64,000 bases of DNA, taken from assembly GCF_029537395.1 (NCBI RefSeq), contig NZ_CP120677.1:1302001-1366000 (forward strand). The letters run 5' to 3'. This DNA is from Tissierella sp. Yu-01. Its GTDB lineage: Bacteria; Bacillota; Clostridia; Tissierellales; Tissierellaceae. Numbering within the stretch: the first letter of the stretch is position 1; each line of letters begins with the position of its first letter. Under the pieces are notes generated by a model that was not told where the DNA came from, did no database searches, and was given only the letters and a program-made list of their open reading frames with translations. A program made the position numbers and the translations under genes. Below are positions 50,511-59,476 of the stretch, piece by piece.

Positions 50511-51520
50511 TTTTTCCTCCACTTCGATATTGATATAGTAACTCCGTTAAATCTTGATTTTCTTGTAATCATCTCTCCACCGAGGAGGTATGCACATGGT
50601 TCAGATACTGAATATACGCCAATTGTATCCTTTACAAACTGAGATTTTTGAAACTTGTTCTCGATTTGTTCTATATCATCTATACCAAATATTTTTAATG
50701 AACATCCAAAGTGTTCAGCAGCCTTAATAATACCTACTTCAAATTTTTTTACCTCAACGGTACCAATAGTTCTTAAACTTTTGACAGAAATGTTTTTACC
50801 CATTAACGCTGCTTCTATTGCTTCTACTATTACTTCAGTTTCGATTCCCTTCCTACATCCAATACCAATATTAATATTCTTTGGTCTAAGAATCGTAAAT
50901 GGAATATTGATTTCTCCTATGTCTTTAACTGATGTAACGATAATAGCACCATCAAGTGTTACATCTAAATTAGATAAATCCTCAATTATCTCTATATTGT
51001 CATAATTTATCATCTTCTCATCTTCAGTATAAATACCTATCCTTTTACCATTTACCATCATGGATGTAATTTCTTTTACTGATTTCATATCCTCTATATG
51101 ATAATTGTTTCTTTGTGCAAAAACGTCTACTGAATCAATCCCTCTGTTATCAGACGCTGTTGTAATAACAGGTGTTACTCCTATTTCATCAGCTATCCAT
51201 TCAGCTACTTTATTTGCACCTCCTAAATGTCCAGATAATAAGGATATTACAAATTTAGCCATATCATCGATTACGATAATGGCTGGATCCTTTGCTTTAT
51301 TTTTAATATATGAAGCAATCATCCTTACAGCTATTCCAGTTGCAGATATAAATATAAATCCATCATATTTTGACCATGACCTGTTAATAAAACTTCTAAT
51401 TCCGCCTTCTATCCTTGAATTTGAAAAATGCTCTATGAAATATTTAGTACTATGTAAATTTGCTAATTGTTCACCTAAAACATATCCCTTATCAGTAAAA
51501 GAAAGGCAAGCTAATTTCAT
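50492..51520 (-). CDS. cbiG: Cobalt-precorrin-5A hydrolase
   Basis: Opens the delta-lactone of cobalt-precorrin-5A, releasing acetaldehyde. 342 residues: N-terminal domain with YDGFIFISATGIAVRMIA and VVIDDMAKFVISLLSGHLGGANKVAEWIA (near 50-110), middle part with DNRGIDSVDVFA, and a C-terminal CobE-like domain (NIGIGCRKGIETEVIVEAIEAAL, near 215-240). GGAGG precedes the ATG, which overlaps the cbiF end by 4 bases. Confidence 0.94.
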   Translation of the reverse strand: MKLACLSFTDKGYVLGEQLANLHSTKYFIEHFSNSRIEGGIRSFINRSWSKYDGFIFISATGIAVRMIASYIKNKAKDPAIIVIDDMAKFVISLLSGHLGGANKVAEWIADEIGVTPVITTASDNRGIDSVDVFAQRNNYHIEDMKSVKEITSMMVNGKRIGIYTEDEKMINYDNIEIIEDLSNLDVTLDGAIIVTSVKDIGEINIPFTILRPKNINIGIGCRKGIETEVIVEAIEAALMGKNISVKSLRTIGTVEVKKFEVGIIKAAEHFGCSLKIFGIDDIEQIENKFQKSQFVKDTIGVYSVSEPCAYLLGGEMITRKSRFNGVTISISKWRKKWQNYM

Positions 51521-52281
51521 TTCATTTCCTCCGAACTGAGTCTGAACTTATGTGAAAATCCTGGGTCGTATAGTTTAGACCTTTCGTAATCTCCCCCTAT
51601 AAAGTTACCAACTAGTATCTGAGCCATTTTATTTATACCTTTGTCTTTTATTTTTTCAGCAATGTCTCCCAATGTACCTAATAATATTTCTTCATCTTCC
51701 CAAGTTGCCTTGTAAACAACTGCTACTGGAGTCTCATACGTTCCATACCCTTTAGCTAATTTTTCTACCACTCTATCTATATCCTGGACTGATAAGAATA
51801 TAGCCATAGATGCCTTGTGTTTAGCTAATTCCTCTAAGTCTTCACCTTTTGGGACTGGAGTTCTACCCTCTATTCTTGTAAGGATTACTGTTTGACTTAC
51901 ACTGGGTAAGGTAAATTCTTTTTTTATCGCTGAACATGCTGCAGTAAAAGAACTAACCCCTGGCACTACCTCATAAGTAATACCTTTAGAATCTAAAATA
52001 TCCATTTGCTCTCTAATAGCTCCATAAATTGTTGGATCACCAGTATGAAGTCTTACAATTTTTAATCCCTTGTTTTCACCTTCACTCATTACATCTATTA
52101 CTTCCTCTAGAGTCATGGATGCACTATTATGTATTTCGCAGTCTTTCTTACAAAATTCAAGGTGCTCTTTAGATACTAAACTTCCAGCATAAATAACTAC
52201 ATCTGCTTCTTCTAATAATCTTCTTCCCTTTATTGTAATCAGGTCAACATTTCCTGGACCTGCACCTACAAAGCTAATCAT
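51517..52281 (-). CDS. cbiF: Cobalt-precorrin-4 C11-methyltransferase
   Basis: SAM-dependent methyltransferase, 254 residues: SFVGAGPGNVDLITIKGRRLL (near 3-23), VVIYAGSLVSKEHL, RLHTGDPTIYGAIREQMDIL (near 78), YEVVPGVSSFTAACSAIKKEFTLPSVSQTVILTR, which is the CbiF/CobM signature. Starts 7 bases inside the end of cbiT. Confidence 0.95.
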   Translation of the reverse strand: MISFVGAGPGNVDLITIKGRRLLEEADVVIYAGSLVSKEHLEFCKKDCEIHNSASMTLEEVIDVMSEGENKGLKIVRLHTGDPTIYGAIREQMDILDSKGITYEVVPGVSSFTAACSAIKKEFTLPSVSQTVILTRIEGRTPVPKGEDLEELAKHKASMAIFLSVQDIDRVVEKLAKGYGTYETPVAVVYKATWEDEEILLGTLGDIAEKIKDKGINKMAQILVGNFIGGDYERSKLYDPGFSHKFRLSSEEMK

Positions 52282-52828
52282 TTGCTTTCACTCCTTTTAC
52301 AATATATATAGGGTTTTGTCCCTTTAGCAACCCAATTTTATCCATATATGCAGTCTGAATTAGTTGAGTTTCAATATCACCGTAATTATACTCTTTAAGT
52401 AACCTTATAAATTCAGTTAAATTATTTAAGGTGATAAAATTCCCGCATATTACTCCATCTTTTTCTAAGTGTTCTTCTAGGTACTCAAATATATCTTTGA
52501 GATTACCTCCACTGCCACCAATAAAACATTTGTTAAACTTAATTCTTGGCAAACATTCAGGAGCATATCCGTTAATAATCTCCATATCTGCATTAAACTT
52601 TTTACTGTTTAAATTTATTAGTTTGATACCTTCTTTTTCTTTTTCAATGGCCCAGACCCTAGCTCCCTGAAGTGCCGCTTCCACTGATATTGAACCTGTC
52701 CCAGCGCCTATATCTAAAAACCTATCACCATCTTCAATAGCCAAATACCCTATAGTCAGTATTCTAATATTAAACTTAGTCATAGGGATATTGCCTCTGA
52801 CAAACTCTTCATCCTTAATCCATTTCAT
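52274..52828 (-). CDS. cbiT: Cobalt-precorrin-6B C15-methyltransferase (decarboxylating)
   Basis: Rossmann-fold methyltransferase, 184 residues. IKDEEFVRGNIPMTKFNIRIL at the start, SAM motif FLDIGAGTGSISVEAALQGA (near 38-57) and GGSGGNLKDIFEYLE (near 105). Start taken at ATG 52826-52828; TTG six bases upstream is an alternative. Separate from cbiE, whereas many bacteria fuse them as CobL. Confidence 0.93.
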   Translation of the reverse strand: MKWIKDEEFVRGNIPMTKFNIRILTIGYLAIEDGDRFLDIGAGTGSISVEAALQGARVWAIEKEKEGIKLINLNSKKFNADMEIINGYAPECLPRIKFNKCFIGGSGGNLKDIFEYLEEHLEKDGVICGNFITLNNLTEFIRLLKEYNYGDIETQLIQTAYMDKIGLLKGQNPIYIVKGVKAND

Positions 52829-53411
52829 TTTCAATTACCACCACTCCAAGGGAGGAATAGTCTTCAATTTCCTCACCGATATTTACTTTGATTATTTTCT
52901 CATCATCATAGGATAGATTAAAACCTACATACATAGTTCCTCTTAGCCTTAGGTTAAATAGTTCACTGGAGATGTAGGATGGACTATTATTCCTATCTAT
53001 TAGTAATATTGTAAGCTTACTTTCCTTAACTTTACTTAAGTCTCCATTCCTTCCATGTAATGAAATAAAGTTGGCATTCTGCCAGGATTTCTTAAGTCTA
53101 GCCATCAAATATTGAAAAGATGATATTCCTGGTAAAACCTGATTTATGGCTACTTCCTTACTTTTAAGGTATTCAACTATTCCATAGAAGTTAGGGTCAC
53201 CAGATGCTAAAAGTAGACAATCTTTTTTATCATCTATATAACTGATGATTTCATCTACTCTATTAACTTGTACATAATCTTCTCTTAAAGACTTTATTGA
53301 AGTCCCTACTCTTCCAAAGGCTATTATTTGGTCTGCATTTTTTATTCTTTCAACTACATCTATAGTTAAATACCTAGGATTTCCTGGTCCAACTCCTGCT
53401 ATAGTCAGCAT
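52815..53411 (-). CDS. cbiE: Cobalt-precorrin-7 C5-methyltransferase
   Basis: Tetrapyrrole methylase, 198 residues: LTIAGVGPGNPRYLTIDVVERI at the start, QIIAFGRV, LLASGDPNFYGIVEYL (near 70-85), VLPGISSFQYLMARLKKSW, SLHGR. It overlaps cbiT by 14 bases and cbiD by 7 bases. Confidence 0.94.
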   Translation of the reverse strand: MLTIAGVGPGNPRYLTIDVVERIKNADQIIAFGRVGTSIKSLREDYVQVNRVDEIISYIDDKKDCLLLASGDPNFYGIVEYLKSKEVAINQVLPGISSFQYLMARLKKSWQNANFISLHGRNGDLSKVKESKLTILLIDRNNSPSYISSELFNLRLRGTMYVGFNLSYDDEKIIKVNIGEEIEDYSSLGVVVIENEMD

Positions 53412-54487
53412 ATTTCAACACCTCGTTCCATGGAATAAATAATTACCTTAACATTTAAGTTTTCATCCTTTAAGTATCGCCTTATTCTATCTTCAGCACC
53501 CTTTTCCATTTCTTTTACTATGCTACCATATCCTTCTTCAATGCAGATATTTAGTCCTTCCTCTGCGGTTATGGCTTTATTCACTCTATTTAAAACATCC
53601 ATTGGCGCTCCCATTAAAGCTAAATAATAAATAAAAGCTTCCATTCTTCCATCACAAACTTTACTATGAGTATTAAATACTCCAATAGAAAGCTTTGAAA
53701 ATTTTCCTATATGACCTACTAATGTAATCGATTTGAATCCCTTATTATATACATACAGTAGGCTATCTCCTAGATAATTCGAAACCTTAACCCTTGGCTT
53801 ATTTAATCCCAGGGTATCTGATATCTCTTCTCCGTAATTTCCCGGAACTAAGACAATATGTTTATTACCATATTTTTGTTCTAGCATGTCTATTTCCATA
53901 TATATAGTTTTTAATAGAGCCTCTTCACTCATTGGATAAACTATACCTTTTGAACCTATAATTGATATGCCTCCTTCAATTCCTATATAAGGATTAAAGG
54001 TCTTTTTCCCAATGATTTCACCTTGTGGTGCGTATATCAAGACATCATATCCAGAGACTTCACTGACTTTTCTTACTTCAGATTCAATCATTTTTCTAGG
54101 TACAGGATTTATTGCCGCTTGCCCAATTTCTCCAAATAATCCTTTTCGTGTAATTTTTCCTATACCCTGTCCTCCGTCTATTACTATGCTGTGATCATTT
54201 CTTCTACTAACCCTTGCAAATATCTCAATACCATCGGTATTGTCAGGATCATCACCTGCATCTTTTATTATAGAGCAAGATACATAATCATCAGTAATAG
54301 TCTGATTATGCACTTCTAGCTTTAGACTCACACTTGCAGGAGTATCTATTTCTACATAATTAATTGATTCCCCAGTCTCCAACATAGTTGCAGCCGCCTT
54401 TGCAGCAGCAGTTGCACAGCTTCCAGTTGTATATCCACATCTTAATCTTTTACCTTCTTTTATGACAAACATATCTAATTTAGACAC
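53405..54487 (-). CDS. cbiD: Cobalt-precorrin-5B C1-methyltransferase
   Basis: SAM-dependent C1 methylation. 360 residues with KRLRCGYTTGSCATAAAKAA (near 13-32), IDGGQGIGKITRKGLFGEIGQAAINPVPRKMI (near 100-132), VPGNYGEEI and VGHIGKFSKLSIG. Two starts are possible: GTG 54485-54487 with GGGGGA 8 bases upstream, or ATG at 54470-54472, which matches the usual family N-terminus better. The GTG region coincides with a GGGACGGTTCGTGTGTC-type dispersed sequence, so the ribosome site may be repeat-derived. Confidence 0.93.
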   Translation of the reverse strand: MSKLDMFVIKEGKRLRCGYTTGSCATAAAKAAATMLETGESINYVEIDTPASVSLKLEVHNQTITDDYVSCSIIKDAGDDPDNTDGIEIFARVSRRNDHSIVIDGGQGIGKITRKGLFGEIGQAAINPVPRKMIESEVRKVSEVSGYDVLIYAPQGEIIGKKTFNPYIGIEGGISIIGSKGIVYPMSEEALLKTIYMEIDMLEQKYGNKHIVLVPGNYGEEISDTLGLNKPRVKVSNYLGDSLLYVYNKGFKSITLVGHIGKFSKLSIGVFNTHSKVCDGRMEAFIYYLALMGAPMDVLNRVNKAITAEEGLNICIEEGYGSIVKEMEKGAEDRIRRYLKDENLNVKVIIYSMERGVEIC

Positions 54488-54509
54488 ACGAACCGTCCCC
54501 CAGTCTTAA

Positions 54510-55130
54510 TTACCTGCCTACTACCATATATAATAGGGCATTGATTATGGAGGCTGCAACATTGCTACCACCCTTATTTCCTACCGTTGATATAGCCGGG
54601 ATATCAAACTCTCTTAAATATTCCTTAGATTCAGCCGCCCCTACAAATCCAACAGGTACTCCAACTACGAATTTAGGAACTAATTTCCCTTCCTTTACTA
54701 ACTCAAGAACACGGTATAGAGCTGTAGGAGCATTACCGATTACGAATATGTCTATTCCCTCTTCAACAGCTAAATCTACTGCACAGGCAGATCTTGTTGT
54801 GTACTTTTCCTTAGACATTTTAAATACCCGTTCATCATCTATAAAGCATCTAAGTTCACTGTTTGCCTTTGCTAAAGCAGGTTTATTTATACCTGTATAT
54901 GCCATTTTAGTATCAGTAAATATTCTTGAGCCACTTTGAATTGCCTTTTTAGCTTCTGCAATAAAATCATTCTGGAAAGTGATTATCTTTCTATATTCGA
55001 AATCTCCAGTAGTATGTATCATTCTTTTGGCAATAATCATCTCTTCTTCATTAAAAGATGTATCACCCATTACTTCATCTATAATATCCATACTTTTATT
55101 TTCTATATCCATCGGGTTTTTAATATACAT
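54510..55130 (-). CDS. cbiC: Cobalt-precorrin-8 methylmutase
   Basis: Moves the C11 methyl to C12, giving cobyrinate. 206 residues: ARMIHTTGDFEYRKI-like KRMIHTTGDFEYRKIITFQ (near 37-56, catalytic His), IQSGSRIFTDTKMAYTGIN, RSACAVDLAVEEGIDIFVIGNAPTAL, FVVGVPVGFVGAAESKEYL. GGAG precedes the ATG. Confidence 0.95.
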   Translation of the reverse strand: MYIKNPMDIENKSMDIIDEVMGDTSFNEEEMIIAKRMIHTTGDFEYRKIITFQNDFIAEAKKAIQSGSRIFTDTKMAYTGINKPALAKANSELRCFIDDERVFKMSKEKYTTRSACAVDLAVEEGIDIFVIGNAPTALYRVLELVKEGKLVPKFVVGVPVGFVGAAESKEYLREFDIPAISTVGNKGGSNVAASIINALLYMVVGR

Positions 55131-55147
55131 ATTTATCTCCTATTTCT

Positions 55148-55918
55148 TTAGTAATATATTTCTTTCAGATGATCAATAAAAACATCCTGAATTCTTTCAT
55201 TTTCACCTAATCCTATTACTTCTGCTGTAACAGAAATTCCATTTTTCTTCAAAATGCTCTTCCAAGAGTCATCTTCATCAGATGCCATATCATTTATTGC
55301 ATGATCCCCTGCTACAAGCATAAATGGTTTTAGCAATATCTTTTTTATATTCTTTCCTATTAATTTTTCTACTACTTCTTCAATGGTTTTTTCACCTTCA
55401 ACCGTACCAAAGAACACATTTTTATATCCATTTTCATTTGTAGTATTTTCTAACTTATCATAGGAAATATCAGTTTCATGGCTAGAACCATGTCCCATAA
55501 ATACTATGGCTTCATCTTTATCTACTAAATTTAGACCATCTACTACCCTTTCATAGTCTAAATCGGATGATAATAATGGTTTACCTATAGAGATATTGCA
55601 GTCTTGATTTTCCTTTAAAAAATCTCTTGCTTCTCTCAATATCTTTTCATACTCTAAACCCTCTATTATAAGTAAAGGCTGGATATAAATATCCTTTATC
55701 CCTTCTTCTTTCATCCTTACCAAGCTTTCCGTAGGTGTATCTACATGATAATTATCTCTCATCTTTAATTTGTTTATGACCATTCTAGAAGTAAAGGCTC
55801 TTTTAACTACAGCATCAGGGAATTCTGACTTTATTCTGTTTTCAATCGATTCAATACACTTAATTCTTGTTTCCTCATAGGTTGTACCAAAACTTGTAAC
55901 TATTATTCCTTTTTTCAT
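55148..55918 (-). CDS. cbiK: Sirohydrochlorin cobaltochelatase CbiK
   Basis: Inserts cobalt into sirohydrochlorin, the entry step of the anaerobic pathway. 256 residues: KGIIVTSFGTTYEETRIKCIESIE (near 3-26), IKDIYIQPLLIIEGLEYEKI, VFMGHGSSHETDISYDKL (metal-site His near 143), FMLVAGDHAINDMASDEDDSW (second His near 208). No signal peptide, so cytoplasmic. It overlaps cbiO by 4 bases; cobalt import and insertion are thus encoded side by side. Confidence 0.94.
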   Translation of the reverse strand: MKKGIIVTSFGTTYEETRIKCIESIENRIKSEFPDAVVKRAFTSRMVINKLKMRDNYHVDTPTESLVRMKEEGIKDIYIQPLLIIEGLEYEKILREARDFLKENQDCNISIGKPLLSSDLDYERVVDGLNLVDKDEAIVFMGHGSSHETDISYDKLENTTNENGYKNVFFGTVEGEKTIEEVVEKLIGKNIKKILLKPFMLVAGDHAINDMASDEDDSWKSILKKNGISVTAEVIGLGENERIQDVFIDHLKEIYY

Positions 55919-56721
55919 TCTGTCTCCTTTACAAATATATTTTTTAATAATTCATTTTCTTCTCTATAAAGAGGCATATTTAAGTATTCATGAATTTTTA
56001 CTAGCCATGGTTTTCTTAAACCTGCCTCTTCTAGCAGTTTAGAGTTTAAGAAAATCTCAGATGAGATTCCTTCTCCTATAATTCTACCTTTAGATAATAT
56101 ATAAATGTAGTCGCACACCTCATAAATAAAATCCATATCATGACTAGATACAACTATCTTTTTTTCATCACTAAGGTCTTTAATTATATTCTTAACTTCC
56201 TCTGACATATCAGGGTCAAGTCCTGATGTGGGCTCATCCAACAGTAAAACCTTTGAGTCCATGACCATGGCTCCTCCTATGGTTATTCTTTTTTTTTGAC
56301 CATAGCTAAGGAAGTGAGTTGGCTTATCCTTTAAATCCAATGCCTTAACTTTTTCTAAAGAAAACTCCACCTTTTCTTTAATTTCACCTTCAGAGACATT
56401 AAGATTTCTTAGTACAAAAGCCATATCATCAAATACCTTAGAATAAAATAGCTGCTTCTCTGGATCTTGGAAAACCATTGTTACCTCTTTTCTATAATTT
56501 CTTAAGAATCTTTTATCATATCTTAAAGGGATACTATTGTATGTTATAGTACCTTTAGAAGGTTTCAAAATCCCCAATATATTAAGAAATAGAGTTGATT
56601 TCCCAGAGCCGTTAGCCCCTATAATCCCTATAACATTTCCTTTATTAAAATCAAGGCTTACATCTTTTAATGCTATTGTTCCATCTTCATAATTGTACTC
56701 TAAGGAATCAGTCTTTATCAT
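55915..56721 (-). CDS. cbiO: Cobalt ECF transporter ATPase CbiO
   Basis: ATPase of the CbiMNQO cobalt importer. 268 residues: Walker A GIIGANGSGKSTLFLN (near 34-49), Q-loop VFQDPEKQLFYSKVFDDMAF, signature LSYGQKKRITIGGAMV (a Y replaces the first G of LSGGQ, common in CbiO), Walker B VLLLDEPTSGLD, H-loop SSHDMDF. ATG adjoins the stop of cbiQ. Confidence 0.95.
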   Translation of the reverse strand: MIKTDSLEYNYEDGTIALKDVSLDFNKGNVIGIIGANGSGKSTLFLNILGILKPSKGTITYNSIPLRYDKRFLRNYRKEVTMVFQDPEKQLFYSKVFDDMAFVLRNLNVSEGEIKEKVEFSLEKVKALDLKDKPTHFLSYGQKKRITIGGAMVMDSKVLLLDEPTSGLDPDMSEEVKNIIKDLSDEKKIVVSSHDMDFIYEVCDYIYILSKGRIIGEGISSEIFLNSKLLEEAGLRKPWLVKIHEYLNMPLYREENELLKNIFVKETE

Positions 56722-57405
56722 TTAATCACCTGTCTTAAATTCGCCTTCATATAATTTACACTCCAATACCACTACCATATCCATATAACTAATCATAACC
56801 CTAGTAAAAAGACTCCTTATTAAAAGACTAGTAGATCTAAGGCTATTTTTAAAATTTGAATATCCAAATTTTAATTCTTGTCCAATATATATTTCATTAG
56901 CCTCCTTAAGAAATATAAATATGAATCTATAAATAAGAACTACTAATTCAATTAAGAAATTAGGTATATATACTTTTTTCAATACCCTTATAATACTGTT
57001 TAATGGAGTTGTAAGCCCTAGAAAAAAGGTTGAGGCTATGGATGCAAATACTCTTGTTAATAGCAAGATAGAGTCATCTAGAGAACTCTGCGTTATACCG
57101 ATATAGTTATTGAACAACTTAATGCTCCATATATAAATATTAACTTTTGAAATACTGATTAGAATAGTTAATATACTAAGAACTAAAAATGTAGTTGGGA
57201 CAAATAATAGCTTAAGGTATTTCCTTACAGGTATACCTGCAAAAACAGTGGTTAATAATCCCATAATAATTAGTATCGTTAAATTTACATAGATACTTTT
57301 TGTAATAGTAGCTATTGCTAAAGCAATAACTACTATTACTGATTTAATGAAAGGATTGCTATTAGATAATCTGTTAGTATAAGCGTATTTATCTATTAGA
57401 AGCAA
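56722..57405 (-). CDS. cbiQ: Cobalt ECF transporter T-component CbiQ
   Basis: Transmembrane coupling protein, about 227 residues with five or six helices. [20 protein letters not shown] at the start is the family hallmark. The start is taken at TTG 57403-57405, 9 bases after GGGAGA; an ATA at 57396 and a TTG at 57432 are alternatives. The two conserved Ala-Arg-Gly-type coupling motifs are modified (LRSTSLLIRSLFTR near 190). It overlaps the 3' end of cbiN. Confidence 0.88.
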   Translation of the reverse strand: MLLIDKYAYTNRLSNSNPFIKSVIVVIALAIATITKSIYVNLTILIIMGLLTTVFAGIPVRKYLKLLFVPTTFLVLSILTILISISKVNIYIWSIKLFNNYIGITQSSLDDSILLLTRVFASIASTFFLGLTTPLNSIIRVLKKVYIPNFLIELVVLIYRFIFIFLKEANEIYIGQELKFGYSNFKNSLRSTSLLIRSLFTRVMISYMDMVVVLECKLYEGEFKTGD

Positions 57406-57679
57406 TTTTCTTTCTCTCCCTAAACATTCCAAATATATATCCGAATGTTCCAGCGCCTATGGCTACCTGTAGGGAAAATAATAAGCTTTCAATTTCTCCA
57501 CTAGGTGGCTCCCATAGTGGTTCTGCCCAAGGAACATAATCAGGAGATATCTCACCAATAACACCTTCTGCCTCTCCATCAGCTCCTGCAAATTCAGAAT
57601 CTCCCATGAAAATTAAAGGTATTAGTACTATAGCTATCACTAATAATAAAAGTATCAAATTAATTTTAGATGTTTTCAA
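57389..57679 (-). CDS. cbiN: Cobalt transport protein CbiN
   Basis: Small auxiliary membrane protein that helps CbiM take up cobalt. 96 residues, TTG start with GGAGTGA 6 bases upstream inside the end of cbiM. Two helices (about 7-27 and 66-85) around an extracytoplasmic loop with the family phrase [32 protein letters not shown]-like residues, here [10 protein letters not shown] and [11 protein letters not shown]. Confidence 0.92.
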   Translation of the reverse strand: MKTSKINLILLLLVIAIVLIPLIFMGDSEFAGADGEAEGVIGEISPDYVPWAEPLWEPPSGEIESLLFSLQVAIGAGTFGYIFGMFRERKKIASNR

Positions 57680-58394
57680 TTTTGATCACTCCTTGACTTC
57701 TATATTCAACTAATAAATTATAGATTATGGCTGTTAGTAGACCCTCGACTATAGCTAATGGAAGTTGAGTTACTGCAAATACAGATAAAAACTTAACTAA
57801 TGAACCTATAAGTCCCGTTGCAGGATCTTGAAAAACTAAGGACAATTGAGTTGCTGTAACTATATATGTGGCTAAATCCCCCAAAGCTGCCGCTAAAAAT
57901 ACTATAAAGCTCTTATTAATCTTTGTATTTTTCAGACCTTTAAATATAGCATAGGAAACTATAGGTCCTACTATTGCCATGGAAAATATATTTGCTCCAA
58001 GAGTTGTAAGACCCCCATGTGCAAGTAACAATGCTTGAAACAATAACACTATAGTACCTATTACAGTCATAATTGTTGGGCCAAATAAGATTGCTCCAAG
58101 ACCTACTCCTGTTGGATGAGAGCAGCTACCAGTTACTGATGGTATTTTCAAAGCAGAAAGTACAAACACAAATCCACCTGCCAAACCTAATAATACCTTT
58201 GCATTTACATCTCCTTTAAATACCTTGTTTATTTTTCTTAAGCCCATGATCAAAAACGGTAAGGATGCTATTGTCCAAAATATTGCCCAACCTGCTGGGA
58301 GGAAGCCCTCCATAATATGCATAGCATTGCTGACACTAGGTGTTGACAATAATAGCAGCAACACTCCTAAAAGCAAATAATCCTTCTTTTTCAT
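57666..58394 (-). CDS. cbiM: Cobalt ECF transporter S-component CbiM
   Basis: Cobalt-binding membrane protein, 242 residues with a cleavable signal (1-24, ending SVSNA) that exposes MHIMEGFLP; the N-terminal Met-His forms the metal site and is followed by a conserved His elsewhere ([18 protein letters not shown], near 89-106). Six to seven helices. Order cbiM-cbiN-cbiQ-cbiO as in most cobalt importers. It overlaps cobD by 4 bases. Confidence 0.95.
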   Translation of the reverse strand: MKKKDYLLLGVLLLLLSTPSVSNAMHIMEGFLPAGWAIFWTIASLPFLIMGLRKINKVFKGDVNAKVLLGLAGGFVFVLSALKIPSVTGSCSHPTGVGLGAILFGPTIMTVIGTIVLLFQALLLAHGGLTTLGANIFSMAIVGPIVSYAIFKGLKNTKINKSFIVFLAAALGDLATYIVTATQLSLVFQDPATGLIGSLVKFLSVFAVTQLPLAIVEGLLTAIIYNLLVEYRSQGVIKIENI

Positions 58395-59452
58395 TTACCT
58401 CTCTCCTCTTTATTTAATTTTTTAAATATTTCTAATAGCCTTAGGTTATTTTCCCTATCCTTAATCGCAACCCTTATGTAGTTTCCTTTTAGCTCTTTAA
58501 AGCTTGAACATTTTCTTATTACTATTCCCCTTGTTAGAAAGTAATTAAAAACATATTCTTCATCCCACTCTATTAGCTTAATTAAGATAAAATTGGTATC
58601 AGTTTTATACGGCTCGATTCCCTTTATATTAGATAATTCATTAAGTAGAAATTTTCGTTCTTTTTCTATATAAGCCTTGCTTTCGCTAATATAATCAATA
58701 TCATTAAATATAAATTTTCCTGCTGCATCTGCTAAGGAATTAACACTCCATGGAAGCTCTATTTTCTCAATCTCCATTACTTTTTGAATAGAGGTACATC
58801 CATAACCAAGTCTAATTCCTGGTAATGCAAAGAATTTAGTAGCTGCTCTGATTATACCTACATTCTTATAATCATATTTTTTAAATAATTCTATGCTATC
58901 ATAGTCATCAGGACAAAATTCAAAAAAAGCCTCATCCAAAAGTAAAAATGTATTCTTAGCTCTTGTCAATAGGTAAATTCTCAATAATTCATCTTTAGGT
59001 ATTCTTAATCCATTTGGATTATTAGGGTTTCCTAGTATTAGTAAATCTCCTGGATTAAGAGCTGCCCCAAGTTTGTCTATATTAATGCTGAAATCATCCT
59101 CATAAAATATTTCTTTAATCTGTTTTCCCATAACTACTGCTCGTTTTTTATATTCCGAGAATGATGGTAGTAAAACTACTATCCTTTCCGCTGAAATTAT
59201 AAAGTTATTGATTATTTCAACAGCACCATTTCCAACTAGAACATTTTCCTTTTCACAATTTAAGTAATTTGAAATCGAAGTCTTTAATTTTCTATATTTT
59301 ATGTCAGGATAGGCCGTTAATGATTGAAAGCTCTCTATAAGTTCTTCATCTAACCCCTTAGGTGGTCCTAATGGATTTATATTGCTGCTAAAATCTATTA
59401 GTTCTCCATCATATCTGTCCTGATATGTTAGCAAATCTGCTCCGTGTTCCAT
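58391..59452 (-). CDS. cobD: Threonine-phosphate decarboxylase CobD
   Basis: PLP enzyme of the histidinol-phosphate aminotransferase fold, making (R)-1-aminopropan-2-ol phosphate for the nucleotide loop. 353 residues: [16 protein letters not shown] (near 20-35), [52 protein letters not shown] (Schiff-base Lys in TKFFALPG, near 210). HisC is the other member of the fold; location in the cbi operon favours CobD. AAAGGATG precedes the ATG. Confidence 0.9.
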   Translation of the reverse strand: MEHGADLLTYQDRYDGELIDFSSNINPLGPPKGLDEELIESFQSLTAYPDIKYRKLKTSISNYLNCEKENVLVGNGAVEIINNFIISAERIVVLLPSFSEYKKRAVVMGKQIKEIFYEDDFSINIDKLGAALNPGDLLILGNPNNPNGLRIPKDELLRIYLLTRAKNTFLLLDEAFFEFCPDDYDSIELFKKYDYKNVGIIRAATKFFALPGIRLGYGCTSIQKVMEIEKIELPWSVNSLADAAGKFIFNDIDYISESKAYIEKERKFLLNELSNIKGIEPYKTDTNFILIKLIEWDEEYVFNYFLTRGIVIRKCSSFKELKGNYIRVAIKDRENNLRLLEIFKKLNKEERGK

Positions 59453-59476
59453 TTTTTCACATCCTTTTAAAATATT

